Positions 9,561 to 17,598 of a DNA stretch of 64,000 bases are shown piece after piece. The stretch is from Nakamurella multipartita DSM 44233 (GTDB lineage Bacteria; Actinomycetota; Actinomycetes; Mycobacteriales; Nakamurellaceae). The notes under the pieces are model-generated. The model saw only the letters and a list, made by a program, of their open reading frames with translations, was not told the origin of the DNA and searched no databases. How positions within the stretch are numbered: the stretch's first letter is position 1; each line of letters begins with the position of its first letter. The stretch is taken from positions 558,001-622,000 of the forward strand of contig NC_013235.1 in NCBI RefSeq assembly GCF_000024365.1. Reading direction: 5' to 3'. A program made the translations under genes and the position numbers.

Positions 9561-11171
9561 CTAGGACTGCAGACCGGCGCCGAATTCCTCGATCTCGATC
9601 AGCGGCCGGATCTGCCGGCGGATGTCCCCGGTCGCGAAGGCGTTGCGGATCACCCCGCCGCCGATCACGTTGCCGATCGAACCCATGATCATGGCCTGGT
9701 CCAGCGAAAGGTAGCGCTTGGCCACGGTGCGCGACCTGACGGCCACCGCGTCGTAGAAGCCGCCCTCGCCGTAGGCGCCGAGATCCACCAGCTTGACCAG
9801 GTTGTCGTAGGCCGGGCCGGGCTCCATGTGCATGGCCAGGAACAGGGCGTGCGGGGTGACCACGCCGTCGCCATAGGTCGGCGTCGGGTTGGTGCCGGCC
9901 CGGCACCCGTCGTACCCGGCGTCGTAGTTGGTCTTCTCCGCGTCCGAGAGGTACCCGTCGGGGTTGAGCCCGATCGCGTCCACGCCGTACTCCCGGTACC
10001 CACCGCCGGGTTCACTGGCCGGGGAGAAACCCCAGTAGCCGTACTGGGCCTCGTCCAGACCGTGCTCGCGCTGGGCCCGGACGGTCAGCCGGTGGTTGAC
10101 GCCCCAGGACCGGGGCGCCCACTCCTCCTCGGGGACGAACATTGCCGGCATCAGCGATTCGAACATCGAGCCGCCCCAACCGGGCACGATCCGCATGCCT
10201 CGGTAGGTGTAGGCGCCCTCGAAGACGTCGATGCCCAGGTAGGTCCGGGTCTGGCCGATCGGCCGCTGTTCCTGCCAGGACCAGGCGCAGCCGACATCGG
10301 GGAAGGTGCGCCAGGTTCCGAAATAGTGCTGGGCCGGTACCTGCCCGCGGGCGATCGCGATGTAGGAGGCGATGCGGGTTTCGGACACGGTGGTGTCGTA
10401 GTGGAAGCCGGTGTACCAGACCTCCGGTCCGCTGCCGAGGTAGTTGCCGCGCACCGCCGTCGTTTCCTTGTCCGGCTTCTCGCCGTCCCAGAAGCCGCCC
10501 CGCAGCAGTCCGACACCCAGATCGGCCCGTGCCGCCGGGTTGTAGAAGACCGCGAAGTTCATCGGGTCCCAGAGTTTTCTGGCCAGTGCCGCGTTAGGCC
10601 GGTCGGCCTGCTGCACCACCATCAAAGCTGCCGCCAGCCAACCGTTGTCGACGCTGGACAGGAACGGGTAGACCCGGCTGCCGTCGGTGGGCCAGGTGGT
10701 CAACACCTCGCCGGTGGCCTCGTCGTACCAGTTGTAGAACATCCCACTCGGTTCGTGCCGGGTCATCGTCGACAGCGTGCGCAGCGTCGAGCGGATCCGG
10801 CTGCTGCATTCGGGCTTGGAGATCAGGCCGAGCTCGCGGGCGACGATTGCGCTCCACAGGTAGCCGCCGATGTTGGTGGGGGAGGTGTAGCCGCTGCGGT
10901 GCGGTGCGGCCAGCGGGCCGTCGATGTTGTCGGCGGTCAACCCGGTCCGCTCGTCGGTCATCGCCACCAGCGACGCCCAGGTGTCGGCCGCCCACCGGCG
11001 GACCTGCCGGACCGCCGCGGCCGGCAATCCGTCTCCGGGACGGGGCCCCGGGCCGCCGGCGCCGGGCGGCCGCGGGTCGGCTGCGGCCGTGCTGGTGGTG
11101 ATACCGAAGGCGCCGGCGGCCGCCACGGCCGCCCCGCCGATGAGCAGGGTGCGACGGTTGAATGAGGTCAT
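9561..11171 (-). CDS. Tat-exported glycoamylase-like glucanase (GH144-like)
   Basis: A 536-residue secreted protein. The N terminus has a twin-arginine signal (NRRTLLIGG, residues 5-13, hydrophobic core, Ala-rich cleavage zone near residue 31). The mature part carries hallmarks of the glycoamylase-like (alpha/alpha)6-barrel family: TSPTNIGGY (96-104), MFYNWYD, FLSSVDNGWLAAAL, GWGGSMFESLMPAMF, EYGYWGFSPAS-like YGYWGFSPAS and VVTPHALFLAM. Relatives in this fold include endo-beta-1,2-glucanases (GH144) and the glycoamylase domain of cyclic beta-1,2-glucan synthase. As the last gene of a sugar ABC-transporter operon with a GH1 beta-glucosidase, it probably cuts an extracellular glucan whose oligosaccharides are imported. 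A GGGAG tract precedes the ATG. Confidence 0.8.
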   Translation of the reverse strand: MTSFNRRTLLIGGAAVAAAGAFGITTSTAAADPRPPGAGGPGPRPGDGLPAAAVRQVRRWAADTWASLVAMTDERTGLTADNIDGPLAAPHRSGYTSPTNIGGYLWSAIVARELGLISKPECSSRIRSTLRTLSTMTRHEPSGMFYNWYDEATGEVLTTWPTDGSRVYPFLSSVDNGWLAAALMVVQQADRPNAALARKLWDPMNFAVFYNPAARADLGVGLLRGGFWDGEKPDKETTAVRGNYLGSGPEVWYTGFHYDTTVSETRIASYIAIARGQVPAQHYFGTWRTFPDVGCAWSWQEQRPIGQTRTYLGIDVFEGAYTYRGMRIVPGWGGSMFESLMPAMFVPEEEWAPRSWGVNHRLTVRAQREHGLDEAQYGYWGFSPASEPGGGYREYGVDAIGLNPDGYLSDAEKTNYDAGYDGCRAGTNPTPTYGDGVVTPHALFLAMHMEPGPAYDNLVKLVDLGAYGEGGFYDAVAVRSRTVAKRYLSLDQAMIMGSIGNVIGGGVIRNAFATGDIRRQIRPLIEIEEFGAGLQS

Positions 11172-11258
11172 CGTTGACTCCCTTGGTGGACCGCGATGGT
11201 CGGATGGTGCGCCGCGCCGGTCGGGCCGGCGCCAGGTCGGCCGGTGCCGACCCGCTCC

Positions 11259-12464
11259 TCAGGGGGTGCCGACCCGCTCGTCGGCGGGGCCGAGCGCGTT
11301 CGCCCGGGCCACCCGTCCGAGCCAGCCCAGGCTGTTCTTGGGGTGCCGGGCGAAGGTCTGGCGGTCCCACGCGATCAGACCGAAAGTCGGCCGGTAGGAA
11401 CCCCATTCGTAGTTGTCCAGGGCGGACCAGTGCAGGTAGCCCAGGACGTCGACGCCGTCGCTCATGGCCTGGTGCAGGCCGGTGAGCGCGCCGCGGGTGT
11501 AGTCGATGCGCCGCTGGTCGTCCGCGGTGGCGATGCCGTTCTCGGTGACGAACACCGGCACCCCGCCGGTCCGGGCCCACGCGTTGCGCACGCCGATGCC
11601 CAGCGCCGGCGGGAAGTACTCCCAGCCGGTCAGGGTGGTCTCGGTGCCCTCGGGGATCGGGCGGGGCCCGTCGGGTCCGATGAAGGTGCGGGTGTACGCC
11701 TGCACGCCGACCCAGTCGTCGCCGCGGGCGGCGTCCAGGAAGAAGTCCTCCCGGGGGTAGCCGTAGTCGCGGGTCTGCTGCTCACAGCCCGGTTCCGCGT
11801 GGAACGCCTGAGTCGCGACGGACCAGCCGGTCCGCAGCGCCGGGGCCGAGCCCAGGACCTGCCGCGAGCGGACATGAGCCTGCCGCATCACCTCGGAGAT
11901 GGCCTCGTCCGGGGCCGGCAGGCCGGAGGCCACCAGGTCGGTCTCGCGCCGGCCGTGGATCATCGACACGATGTTGGGTTCGTTGATCGTGCAGACCCAG
12001 TCGACGCCGTCGGCGACGATGGGCAGGCTGAACTCGGTGAACCGGGCGAAGCGGTCGACGGCGTCCGGATGCCGCCAGCCGCCCCGGGCGTCCATCCAGC
12101 GCGGCACCGTGAAGTGCAGCATGGTGACCATCGGTGTGAGCCCGAACTCGTGGCAGGCGGCCACCATTCGCCGGTAGTGGTCGATGGCGGCGCGGGAGAC
12201 GAAACCCTCCTCGGGTTCGATCCGGCTCCATTCCAGGCTGAACCGGTAGGCGTTCAGGCCGGCGTCGGCGAGCAACGCCATGTCCTCGCGGTAGCGGTGA
12301 TAGCTGTCGCAGGCGTCACCGCTGGGTTCGGCGATGCCGCTGCCGGGGGTGTGTTCGCGGGCCCACCAGTCATTGTTGACGGTGTTGCCCTCGACCTGGT
12401 GGGCGGCGGTGGCCGCCCCCCAGGCAAAGCCCTCCGGAAATGCCAGGGTGGCCGTCGTCGTCAT
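11259..12464 (-). CDS. GH1 beta-glucosidase
   Basis: A 401-residue TIM-barrel glycoside hydrolase without a signal peptide, so cytoplasmic. The acid/base TINEPN (Glu162) and nucleophile VTENG (Glu308) of family GH1 are both present, together with the N-terminal FPEGFAWGAATAAHQVEG and the YRFSLEWSRIEP signatures. It is shorter than the usual 440-470 residues of GH1 but appears complete through the C-terminal YEWGSYRPTFGLIAWD region. It lies between the permease genes and the exported glucanase gene, so it most likely hydrolyses imported beta-linked gluco-oligosaccharides to glucose. Confidence 0.9.
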   Translation of the reverse strand: MTTTATLAFPEGFAWGAATAAHQVEGNTVNNDWWAREHTPGSGIAEPSGDACDSYHRYREDMALLADAGLNAYRFSLEWSRIEPEEGFVSRAAIDHYRRMVAACHEFGLTPMVTMLHFTVPRWMDARGGWRHPDAVDRFARFTEFSLPIVADGVDWVCTINEPNIVSMIHGRRETDLVASGLPAPDEAISEVMRQAHVRSRQVLGSAPALRTGWSVATQAFHAEPGCEQQTRDYGYPREDFFLDAARGDDWVGVQAYTRTFIGPDGPRPIPEGTETTLTGWEYFPPALGIGVRNAWARTGGVPVFVTENGIATADDQRRIDYTRGALTGLHQAMSDGVDVLGYLHWSALDNYEWGSYRPTFGLIAWDRQTFARHPKNSLGWLGRVARANALGPADERVGTP

Positions 12465-12537
12465 CGAGAGAAGTCCTTTCGGAGCGCCGGAGGCGCCGTC
12501 GAGTCGTCGGGGTCGGGCGGCTGACGTTCCGGTCAGC

Positions 12538-13443
12538 TCACTTGATGCCGGCGGTGGCCACGCTCTGCACGAAGAACCGTTGCAGCAGCACGAACAGCAG
12601 CACGATGGGCCCGATCACCAGCACGGACCCGGCCTGCAGCAGGCCGTAGTTGGTGGCGTTCTCGCCGGTGGAATACAGCGACAGGGCCACCGGCAGGGTG
12701 TACATCTGCTCGCTCTGGGCGGCGACCAGCGGCCACAGGAAGTTGTTCCAGGAACCGAGGAAGGTCAGGATGCCCAGCGTGGCCAGCGGCGGCCCGCACA
12801 ACGGGATCACCACGCGGAAGAAGATCCGCAGCTCGCCGGCCCCGTCGATCCGGGCGGCCTCGATCAGCGAGTCCGGGATCCCCATCATGAACTGCCGCAT
12901 CAGGAAGACCCCGAGCGGCGAGGTCAGGAACGGCAGGATCAACGCCGGGTAGGTGTTGAGCAGGCCCAGCTTGCTGACCAGCACGAACAGCGGCACGAAG
13001 GTCACCACGCCGGGGACCATCAGGGTGAGCATCGCCAGCAGGAACAGCAGCCGTTTGCCGGCGAACTCCATCTTGGCCAGCGCGTAGCCGATCATCGAGC
13101 AGAACAACAGGTTGCCCAGCACGGTGACGACCGCGACGATCAGGCTGTTGACGAAGAACGTGCTGATGTTCAGGTCAGTGAACCAGGTCGCGTAGTTGCT
13201 CAGCGTCGGCTCCTGGGGCAGGAAACCCGAGGGATCGCGCAGGATCTCGCCGTCGGTCTTGACCGAGCCCAGCAGCATCCAGACGAACGGCATCAGGGTG
13301 GCGACCACTCCGATCACCAGCAACAGATAGACGATCAGCCGTCGCCGCCGACGGCTACGCCGTCGGGGATTCGCGGTCAGGGTGGGCGCCCCGCCCGGTT
13401 CGAGCGCGAGCGGGGTCTCATCGGAAATGGTCATGGTGGCCAT
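12538..13443 (-). CDS. Carbohydrate ABC transporter permease (MalG-like)
   Basis: A 301-residue inner-membrane protein with six predicted hydrophobic segments and the EAA loop EAARIDGAGELRIFFRVVIPL-type sequence near residue 190 that docks the ATPase. Its ATG at 13443 overlaps the TGA of the upstream permease by one base (TGATG), which indicates translational coupling; an in-frame ATG three codons in (13434) is the alternative. No ATP-binding subunit is encoded in this operon, so the pair probably uses a shared MsiK-type ATPase encoded elsewhere, as is common in actinomycetes. Confidence 0.9.
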   Translation of the reverse strand: MATMTISDETPLALEPGGAPTLTANPRRRSRRRRRLIVYLLLVIGVVATLMPFVWMLLGSVKTDGEILRDPSGFLPQEPTLSNYATWFTDLNISTFFVNSLIVAVVTVLGNLLFCSMIGYALAKMEFAGKRLLFLLAMLTLMVPGVVTFVPLFVLVSKLGLLNTYPALILPFLTSPLGVFLMRQFMMGIPDSLIEAARIDGAGELRIFFRVVIPLCGPPLATLGILTFLGSWNNFLWPLVAAQSEQMYTLPVALSLYSTGENATNYGLLQAGSVLVIGPIVLLFVLLQRFFVQSVATAGIK

Positions 13444-14387
13444 CAGTCCTTGGATCGCAGGGCGCGGAACTGGACGACGCTGAGCAGGGCGATCGCCACG
13501 AACAGCACGTAACTGGCCGCCGAGGCGTAGCCGTACTTGCCGAACCCGAACTGGTTGAAGGTGAAGTAGCTGATCGACAGGGTCGAGTCCAGCGGGCCGC
13601 CCTTGGTCATCACGAAGGGTTCCTCGAAGAACTGCAGGTACCCGACCGAGGACAGGACGGCGCCGAGCAGCAGGGTGGGCCGCAGCAACGGCAGGGTGAT
13701 CCTGGCGAACCGCTGCCACGGTCCGGCGCCGTCGATCGCGGCGGCCTCCTTGACGTCCTCCGGGATGGTCTGCAGGCCGGCCGGGAAGATGATCATCAGC
13801 GTGCCCATGCTGCGCCAGACGGCCATCAGGATCAGCGCCGGCATGGCCCAGGTCGTGCTGTTCAGCCAGTCCGGACCGGTGATGCCGACCCAGCTCAGCA
13901 CCGAGTTGAGCAGGCCGTCCGGTTGCAGGATGAACCGCCAGACCACCGCGATGGCAACGATGCTGGTCACCACCGGGGTGTAGAAGCCGACCCGGAACAC
14001 GGTGCGGAACTTGGTGATTCCGCTGTTCAGGGCGACCGCCAGGAGCAGCGCGACCATCATGGTCAGCGGAATCCCGACGATCACGAAGTACCCGGTGTTG
14101 ACCAGCGAACGCAAGAATTGCGGGTTGCCGAAGAGGTCGGCGTACTGGTCGATCCCGACGAAGCCGACGGCCAGCGGGGTGGTGACGTCGCGGCTGGTGA
14201 AGTCGGTGAACGACATCAGGAACGAGGACAGCAGCGGGAACACCATGAACACGCTGAAGACCAGGACGAACGGCAGGGCGAACAGCCAGGCGATGAGCGT
14301 CTGCCGGCGGCGGCGCGAGATGCCGGGGTCGACCCGCGCCCCCCCGGGGCCGGCGACGGCCCCCGGGAGGGCGGTGGTGGTGGCCAT
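13443..14387 (-). CDS. Carbohydrate ABC transporter permease (MalF/UgpA-like)
   Basis: A 314-residue membrane protein with an Arg-rich cytoplasmic N terminus (SRRRRQT) and about six hydrophobic segments. The EAA-type motif (EAAAIDGAGPWQRFARITLP) is present. It is the first permease of the operon, two bases downstream of the binding-protein gene, and overlaps the second permease by one base. The two permeases form the heterodimeric membrane channel for the sugar taken up by the lipoprotein encoded just upstream. Confidence 0.9.
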   Translation of the reverse strand: MATTTALPGAVAGPGGARVDPGISRRRRQTLIAWLFALPFVLVFSVFMVFPLLSSFLMSFTDFTSRDVTTPLAVGFVGIDQYADLFGNPQFLRSLVNTGYFVIVGIPLTMMVALLLAVALNSGITKFRTVFRVGFYTPVVTSIVAIAVVWRFILQPDGLLNSVLSWVGITGPDWLNSTTWAMPALILMAVWRSMGTLMIIFPAGLQTIPEDVKEAAAIDGAGPWQRFARITLPLLRPTLLLGAVLSSVGYLQFFEEPFVMTKGGPLDSTLSISYFTFNQFGFGKYGYASAASYVLFVAIALLSVVQFRALRSKD

Positions 14388-14389
14388 GG

Positions 14390-15670
14390 TCAGCGACCGA
14401 TACCGATCGAGGCGGCCTGCGACTGCAGTTCCTGCAGGGCCTGCGCGGGATCCTTGCCGGCCTTGACGATCTGCTCGACCTGGCTGTCGGCGGCGGCGCT
14501 GACCTGGGTCCAGGTCGGGACCGCCGGCGGGGAATTGGTGTCCTTGAGCTGGTCGCCGAACACCGAGAGCATCGGGTCGTCGGCGAGCACGCCCTCCTGC
14601 CAGGCGCTCTGCACCGAGGGCAGGTCACCGGTGGCCTGGTACCACTTCACCTGGACCTCGGGCTGTGAGAGCCACTGCACGAGCTTCCAGGCGGCGTCCC
14701 GGTTGGGGCTGTCCTTGAAGACCACCAGGTTGGAGCCGCCGACGAAGGAGGTGGCGGACTTGTCCTTGGGCAGCGTGGCCACGGCGTACTTGTCGGTGAA
14801 GTCGGCCCCGCCGGCCTTCTCCAGATTGCCGATCTCGTAGGGACCGGAGATCATCATCGGCGCGGACCCGTCGACGAACGCCGATTCCGCGGCGCCGGCC
14901 CCCATGTTCGGCGCCGGGTTGGCGATGCCCTCGGTGAAGAAGCTCTGGTAGTAGGTCAGCGCATCGACCCACTGCGGGGAATCCAGGGTCCAGGCGTCAT
15001 TGCCACTGTCCATCAGCGAGGCGCCGGCCGACCAGCCGAACGGCAGGGTGCTCTGGAAGGAATCCGTGCCACCGGCCAGGAGCTGGATGCCCCACTGCGC
15101 GCCGGCCTTGTCCTGCAGGGCCTTGGCCATCGCCTTGAAGTCGTCGTAGTTGGTCGGAAAGGTGGTGTACCCGGCCTTCTCGGCCAGGTCCTTGCGGTAG
15201 AAGACGACCCGGGTGTCGACGTACCAGGGCACACCGACTGCGGTGCCGTCGACCTCGGTCGAGTTGACCGAACCGGGGAAGAACCCGGCGTCGGTGAGCT
15301 CGGCGGGGGTCGGATCGAACGCGTCGGCGAAGTCGCCCATCCAGGTGGTGCCCATCTGTGCGATGTCCGGCGTCTGACCGCCGGCGATGGCCGTCTGGTA
15401 CTTGTTGTGCGCCGCGTCCCAGGGGATCGCGGTGACGTCGACGGTGACGCCGGGGTTGGCGGCCTCGAACTCGTCGAGCAGGGCGGGCAGATCCTGGCCT
15501 TCGGCGCCCTGCGCCCACATGGTCAGCTTGCCGGTGGCCGGGCCGGCGGAGATGCTGGCGGCGGGCGCGGAGGTCCCGGCCGCACCCGCGGTGTCGCTGC
15601 TCCGTCCGCAGGCGCTGAGCACGACCAGCCCGGCCAGCAAACCGGCCGTGATTGCTTTCTTTCGGAACAT
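14390..15670 (-). CDS. Extracellular sugar-binding lipoprotein of ABC transporter
   Basis: A 426-residue family-1 solute-binding protein. The signal peptide ends in the lipobox LSAC (Cys21), followed by an Ala/Ser-rich linker and the mature fold beginning KLTMWAQGAEGQD. Characteristic segments include FEAANPGVTVDVTAIPW, PDIAQMGTTWMGDFAD and VGVPWYVDTRVVFYRKDL. The ATG at 15670 has an AAAGGGA tract six bases upstream, whereas the open frame further 5' is not protein-like. As first gene of the operon with operators about 90-120 bp upstream it is expected to be induced when the LacI-type repressor releases. The ligand, by context, is probably a gluco-oligosaccharide. Confidence 0.92.
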   Translation of the reverse strand: MFRKKAITAGLLAGLVVLSACGRSSDTAGAAGTSAPAASISAGPATGKLTMWAQGAEGQDLPALLDEFEAANPGVTVDVTAIPWDAAHNKYQTAIAGGQTPDIAQMGTTWMGDFADAFDPTPAELTDAGFFPGSVNSTEVDGTAVGVPWYVDTRVVFYRKDLAEKAGYTTFPTNYDDFKAMAKALQDKAGAQWGIQLLAGGTDSFQSTLPFGWSAGASLMDSGNDAWTLDSPQWVDALTYYQSFFTEGIANPAPNMGAGAAESAFVDGSAPMMISGPYEIGNLEKAGGADFTDKYAVATLPKDKSATSFVGGSNLVVFKDSPNRDAAWKLVQWLSQPEVQVKWYQATGDLPSVQSAWQEGVLADDPMLSVFGDQLKDTNSPPAVPTWTQVSAAADSQVEQIVKAGKDPAQALQELQSQAASIGIGR

Positions 15671-15757
15671 CGGTGTCCCTTTCAGTTTTGGTTCCCCAGC
15701 AGACATCGCCCACCGGACGAGAGCACAAGAACGCGGCGTGGTCGCTGTCGACCAGCA

Positions 15758-15773
15758 AGCTAAGCGCATAGCT
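15758..15773. promoter_or_regulatory. LacI-type operator 1
   Basis: The 16-bp near-perfect palindrome AGCTAAGCGCATAGCT has a central GCGC and a single asymmetric position pair. A second GCGC-centred site lies 25 bp to the right. Both lie upstream of the binding-protein start at 15670 and next to the 3' end of the lacI-type gene. The repeated octamer AAGCGCAT and the dyad symmetry fit a LacI-family binding site; repression of the uptake operon is inferred. Confidence 0.65.
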
Positions 15774-15783
15774 CGTAGGCCGA

Positions 15784-15797
15784 TTAAAGCGCATTGA
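15784..15797. promoter_or_regulatory. LacI-type operator 2
   Basis: TTAAAGCGCATTGA repeats the AAGCGCAT core of operator 1 exactly 25 bp away (centre to centre) and is itself an imperfect dyad with TNAA/TTNA arms. Two sites at this spacing, about two and a half helical turns, suggest binding of two dimers in front of the sugar-uptake operon. Confidence 0.55.
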
Positions 15798-15851
15798 CCG
15801 CACGGAGGCAAGCCTTCGGCCGGATTCGCGCACCGGCCCGGGGGGCGGTGA

Positions 15852-16961
15852 CTAGCTCGTCGGGCAGCCGCAGCTTTCCCGGATGACGACGCGGGTGGGC
15901 AGTTCGCGCCGGATCGGCGGCTGGCCCGGCTGGTCGAGCTGGCTGACCAGGATGTCGACCACCTCACGGCCCATCTGCTCCATCGGCTGGCGAACGGTGG
16001 TCAGGGTGGGGTGGCCGATCCGGCCGGCGACGATGCCGTCGAAGCCGACGACGGCTACGTCGCCGGGCACGGTCACGCCCGCCCTGCGCAGCGCATCGAT
16101 CGCGGCCAGGGCATCCTGGTCGGTCGCGCAGACCAGGGCCTTGGGCAGGTGACCGGACGCGACCAGGCGATCGACGATCGCGCCGGTGTCGAAGGTGGTG
16201 GTGCCGTTCGGCGACAACGACTTTCGGGGCACGCGCAGCCCGGCCGCGCGCAGGGCGGCGCGAAACCCGGTGAACCGGGCCTGCTGGTCGGAACCGGTCG
16301 TGTCGCCGAGAAATCCGAAGTCGGTCAGCCGGTGGGCGGTGATGAGGTGGTCGGTGACCGCCCGCGTTCCCCGAACGTTGTCCACCGTCACGTGATTGAG
16401 CTCGTCGAGCTGGCCCGGCTCGGACAGCTCCACCACCGGCATCCGGCGGCTGATGCGCTGCAACGTGTCGGCCGGGACGGTGCGCGGGAAGACCGCGAGA
16501 GCATCGACACGGCCGGCGATGTCGGCGATCACCGCGTCGGTGTCGGCGTGCCCGCGACCGCCGATCAGCAGGGCGTAGCCGCGTCGCCAGCACTCCAGCC
16601 CCACCCCCCGCTGGATCTCATCGACGTACAACGGGAACAGCCGGAAGTCCTCGTTGGGGTCCGCCACCTCGACCACGCCCGCCGGGTCGGCCGGGCCGGA
16701 ACCGGCGGCGGCGGTAGGCGGCTGGCGATCGAGCGAGTCCAGCAGGTAGTCGAAGGCGAACAGCCCGATGGCCCGGGTGCGGCCGTGGGCCAGCCCGCGG
16801 GCGCTCGCGCTGGGCACGTACCCCATCTCGCGGGCGACGGCCAGCACCATGTCCCGGGTCGAGGCCTTGACCTTCTCCGGCCGCCGGAAGGCGAAGGAGA
16901 CGGTGGCGATCGAGACTCCGGCCCGCTCGGCGACGTCGTACACGGTTGGTGCCTTGGCCAC
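15852..16961 (-). CDS. LacI-family transcriptional regulator
   Basis: A 369-residue regulator. The N-terminal LacI helix-turn-helix and hinge are clear: TVYDVAERAGVSIATVSFAF (residues 6-25) and the hinge helix near SASARGLAHGRT. The periplasmic-binding-protein-like effector domain follows, with ELNHVTVDNVRGTRAV, GFLGDT and VPGDVAVVGFDGI. It is the natural local regulator of the downstream sugar-uptake and glycoside-hydrolase operon. An insert of about 20 residues (PTAAAGSGPADPAG region) is unusual between the first strands of the effector domain. A degenerate operator copy in its own promoter suggests autoregulation. Confidence 0.92.
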   Translation of the reverse strand: MAKAPTVYDVAERAGVSIATVSFAFRRPEKVKASTRDMVLAVAREMGYVPSASARGLAHGRTRAIGLFAFDYLLDSLDRQPPTAAAGSGPADPAGVVEVADPNEDFRLFPLYVDEIQRGVGLECWRRGYALLIGGRGHADTDAVIADIAGRVDALAVFPRTVPADTLQRISRRMPVVELSEPGQLDELNHVTVDNVRGTRAVTDHLITAHRLTDFGFLGDTTGSDQQARFTGFRAALRAAGLRVPRKSLSPNGTTTFDTGAIVDRLVASGHLPKALVCATDQDALAAIDALRRAGVTVPGDVAVVGFDGIVAGRIGHPTLTTVRQPMEQMGREVVDILVSQLDQPGQPPIRRELPTRVVIRESCGCPTS

Positions 16962-17013
16962 GTTGCTTCCCCCGTCGACGAAGGTCCGGTATGCGGCGGG
17001 ACCGGGACGAGTC

Positions 17014-17023
17014 TACGCGCTTA
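17014..17023. promoter_or_regulatory. Possible LacI-type operator in the regulator's own promoter
   Basis: TACGCGCTTA (read on the other strand TAAGCGCGTA) shares the TAAGCGC half-site of the two operators upstream of the uptake operon and lies about 55 bp before the lacI-type start codon. It is only an imperfect dyad, so it may be a weak autoregulatory site or chance. Confidence 0.3.
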
Positions 17024-17100
17024 TAGTTCTGCGCCACCGGTCGGCGCCGCTCGGCCGGTTGCGGGGTGACTTGTCCGGCCGGGTGCGCGATAGTGACCGC

Positions 17101-17589
17101 ATGGCAGAACCGCTGCAGTTGTTGATCGTCGGCGACGGCCCGGTCGCCGAGGCCCTGATGCAGATCACGCCCGTCCTGGGCTGGTCGGCATCGGTGACCT
17201 CCGCCCGGCCGGCGATCGGGCCGGACCTGGACGCGGTCGTGATCACCAGTCATCACCAGGACGTCGACGGCCCCACGATCAAGGACGCACTGGCCGCCGG
17301 GACCGGTTACATCGGGGCGATGGGATCCCGCCGGACGCAGGCGCGGCGGCGGGAGTGGTTGCTGGGCAACGAGGTGGAGGAGGCGGCGCTCGCCGCGGTG
17401 CATGCCCCGATCGGTCTGGACATCGGGGCCGACCAGCCGGCCGAGATCGCGCTGTCAATCCTGGCCGAGATCGTCGGCTGGCGATCGGGCCGGCTGGCCG
17501 CCAGCTCGGCGCCGGCCTCGATCGGGGATCGCTCGGGGCCCATCCACCCGGAAATGGCCCCCGGTGACGCGACCTGCCCCGGCGGCTGA
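17101..17589 (+). CDS. XdhC-like Rossmann-domain protein (C-terminal domain only)
   Basis: A 162-residue protein. The region YIGAMGSRRTQARRREWL and APIGLDIGADQPAEIALSIL matches the C-terminal Rossmann domain of XdhC/CoxI proteins, which help to insert the sulfurated molybdenum cofactor into xanthine dehydrogenase-type enzymes. The N-terminal XdhC_CoxI domain with its cysteine is absent, so this is a stand-alone C-domain. No xanthine dehydrogenase subunits are visible in the window. It converges with the hydrolase gene across nine bases. The ATG at 17101 fits the start of the LLIVGDGPVAEAL nucleotide-binding strand. Confidence 0.75.
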   Translation: MAEPLQLLIVGDGPVAEALMQITPVLGWSASVTSARPAIGPDLDAVVITSHHQDVDGPTIKDALAAGTGYIGAMGSRRTQARRREWLLGNEVEEAALAAVHAPIGLDIGADQPAEIALSILAEIVGWRSGRLAASSAPASIGDRSGPIHPEMAPGDATCPGG

Positions 17590-17598
17590 CGCAACCGG

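Noticed and set aside
12538-14628. One 696-codon frame spanning both sugar permeases.
   Set aside because: Only its last 301 codons read as a permease; the first part is out of frame with the separate upstream permease gene, so it is not a fusion.
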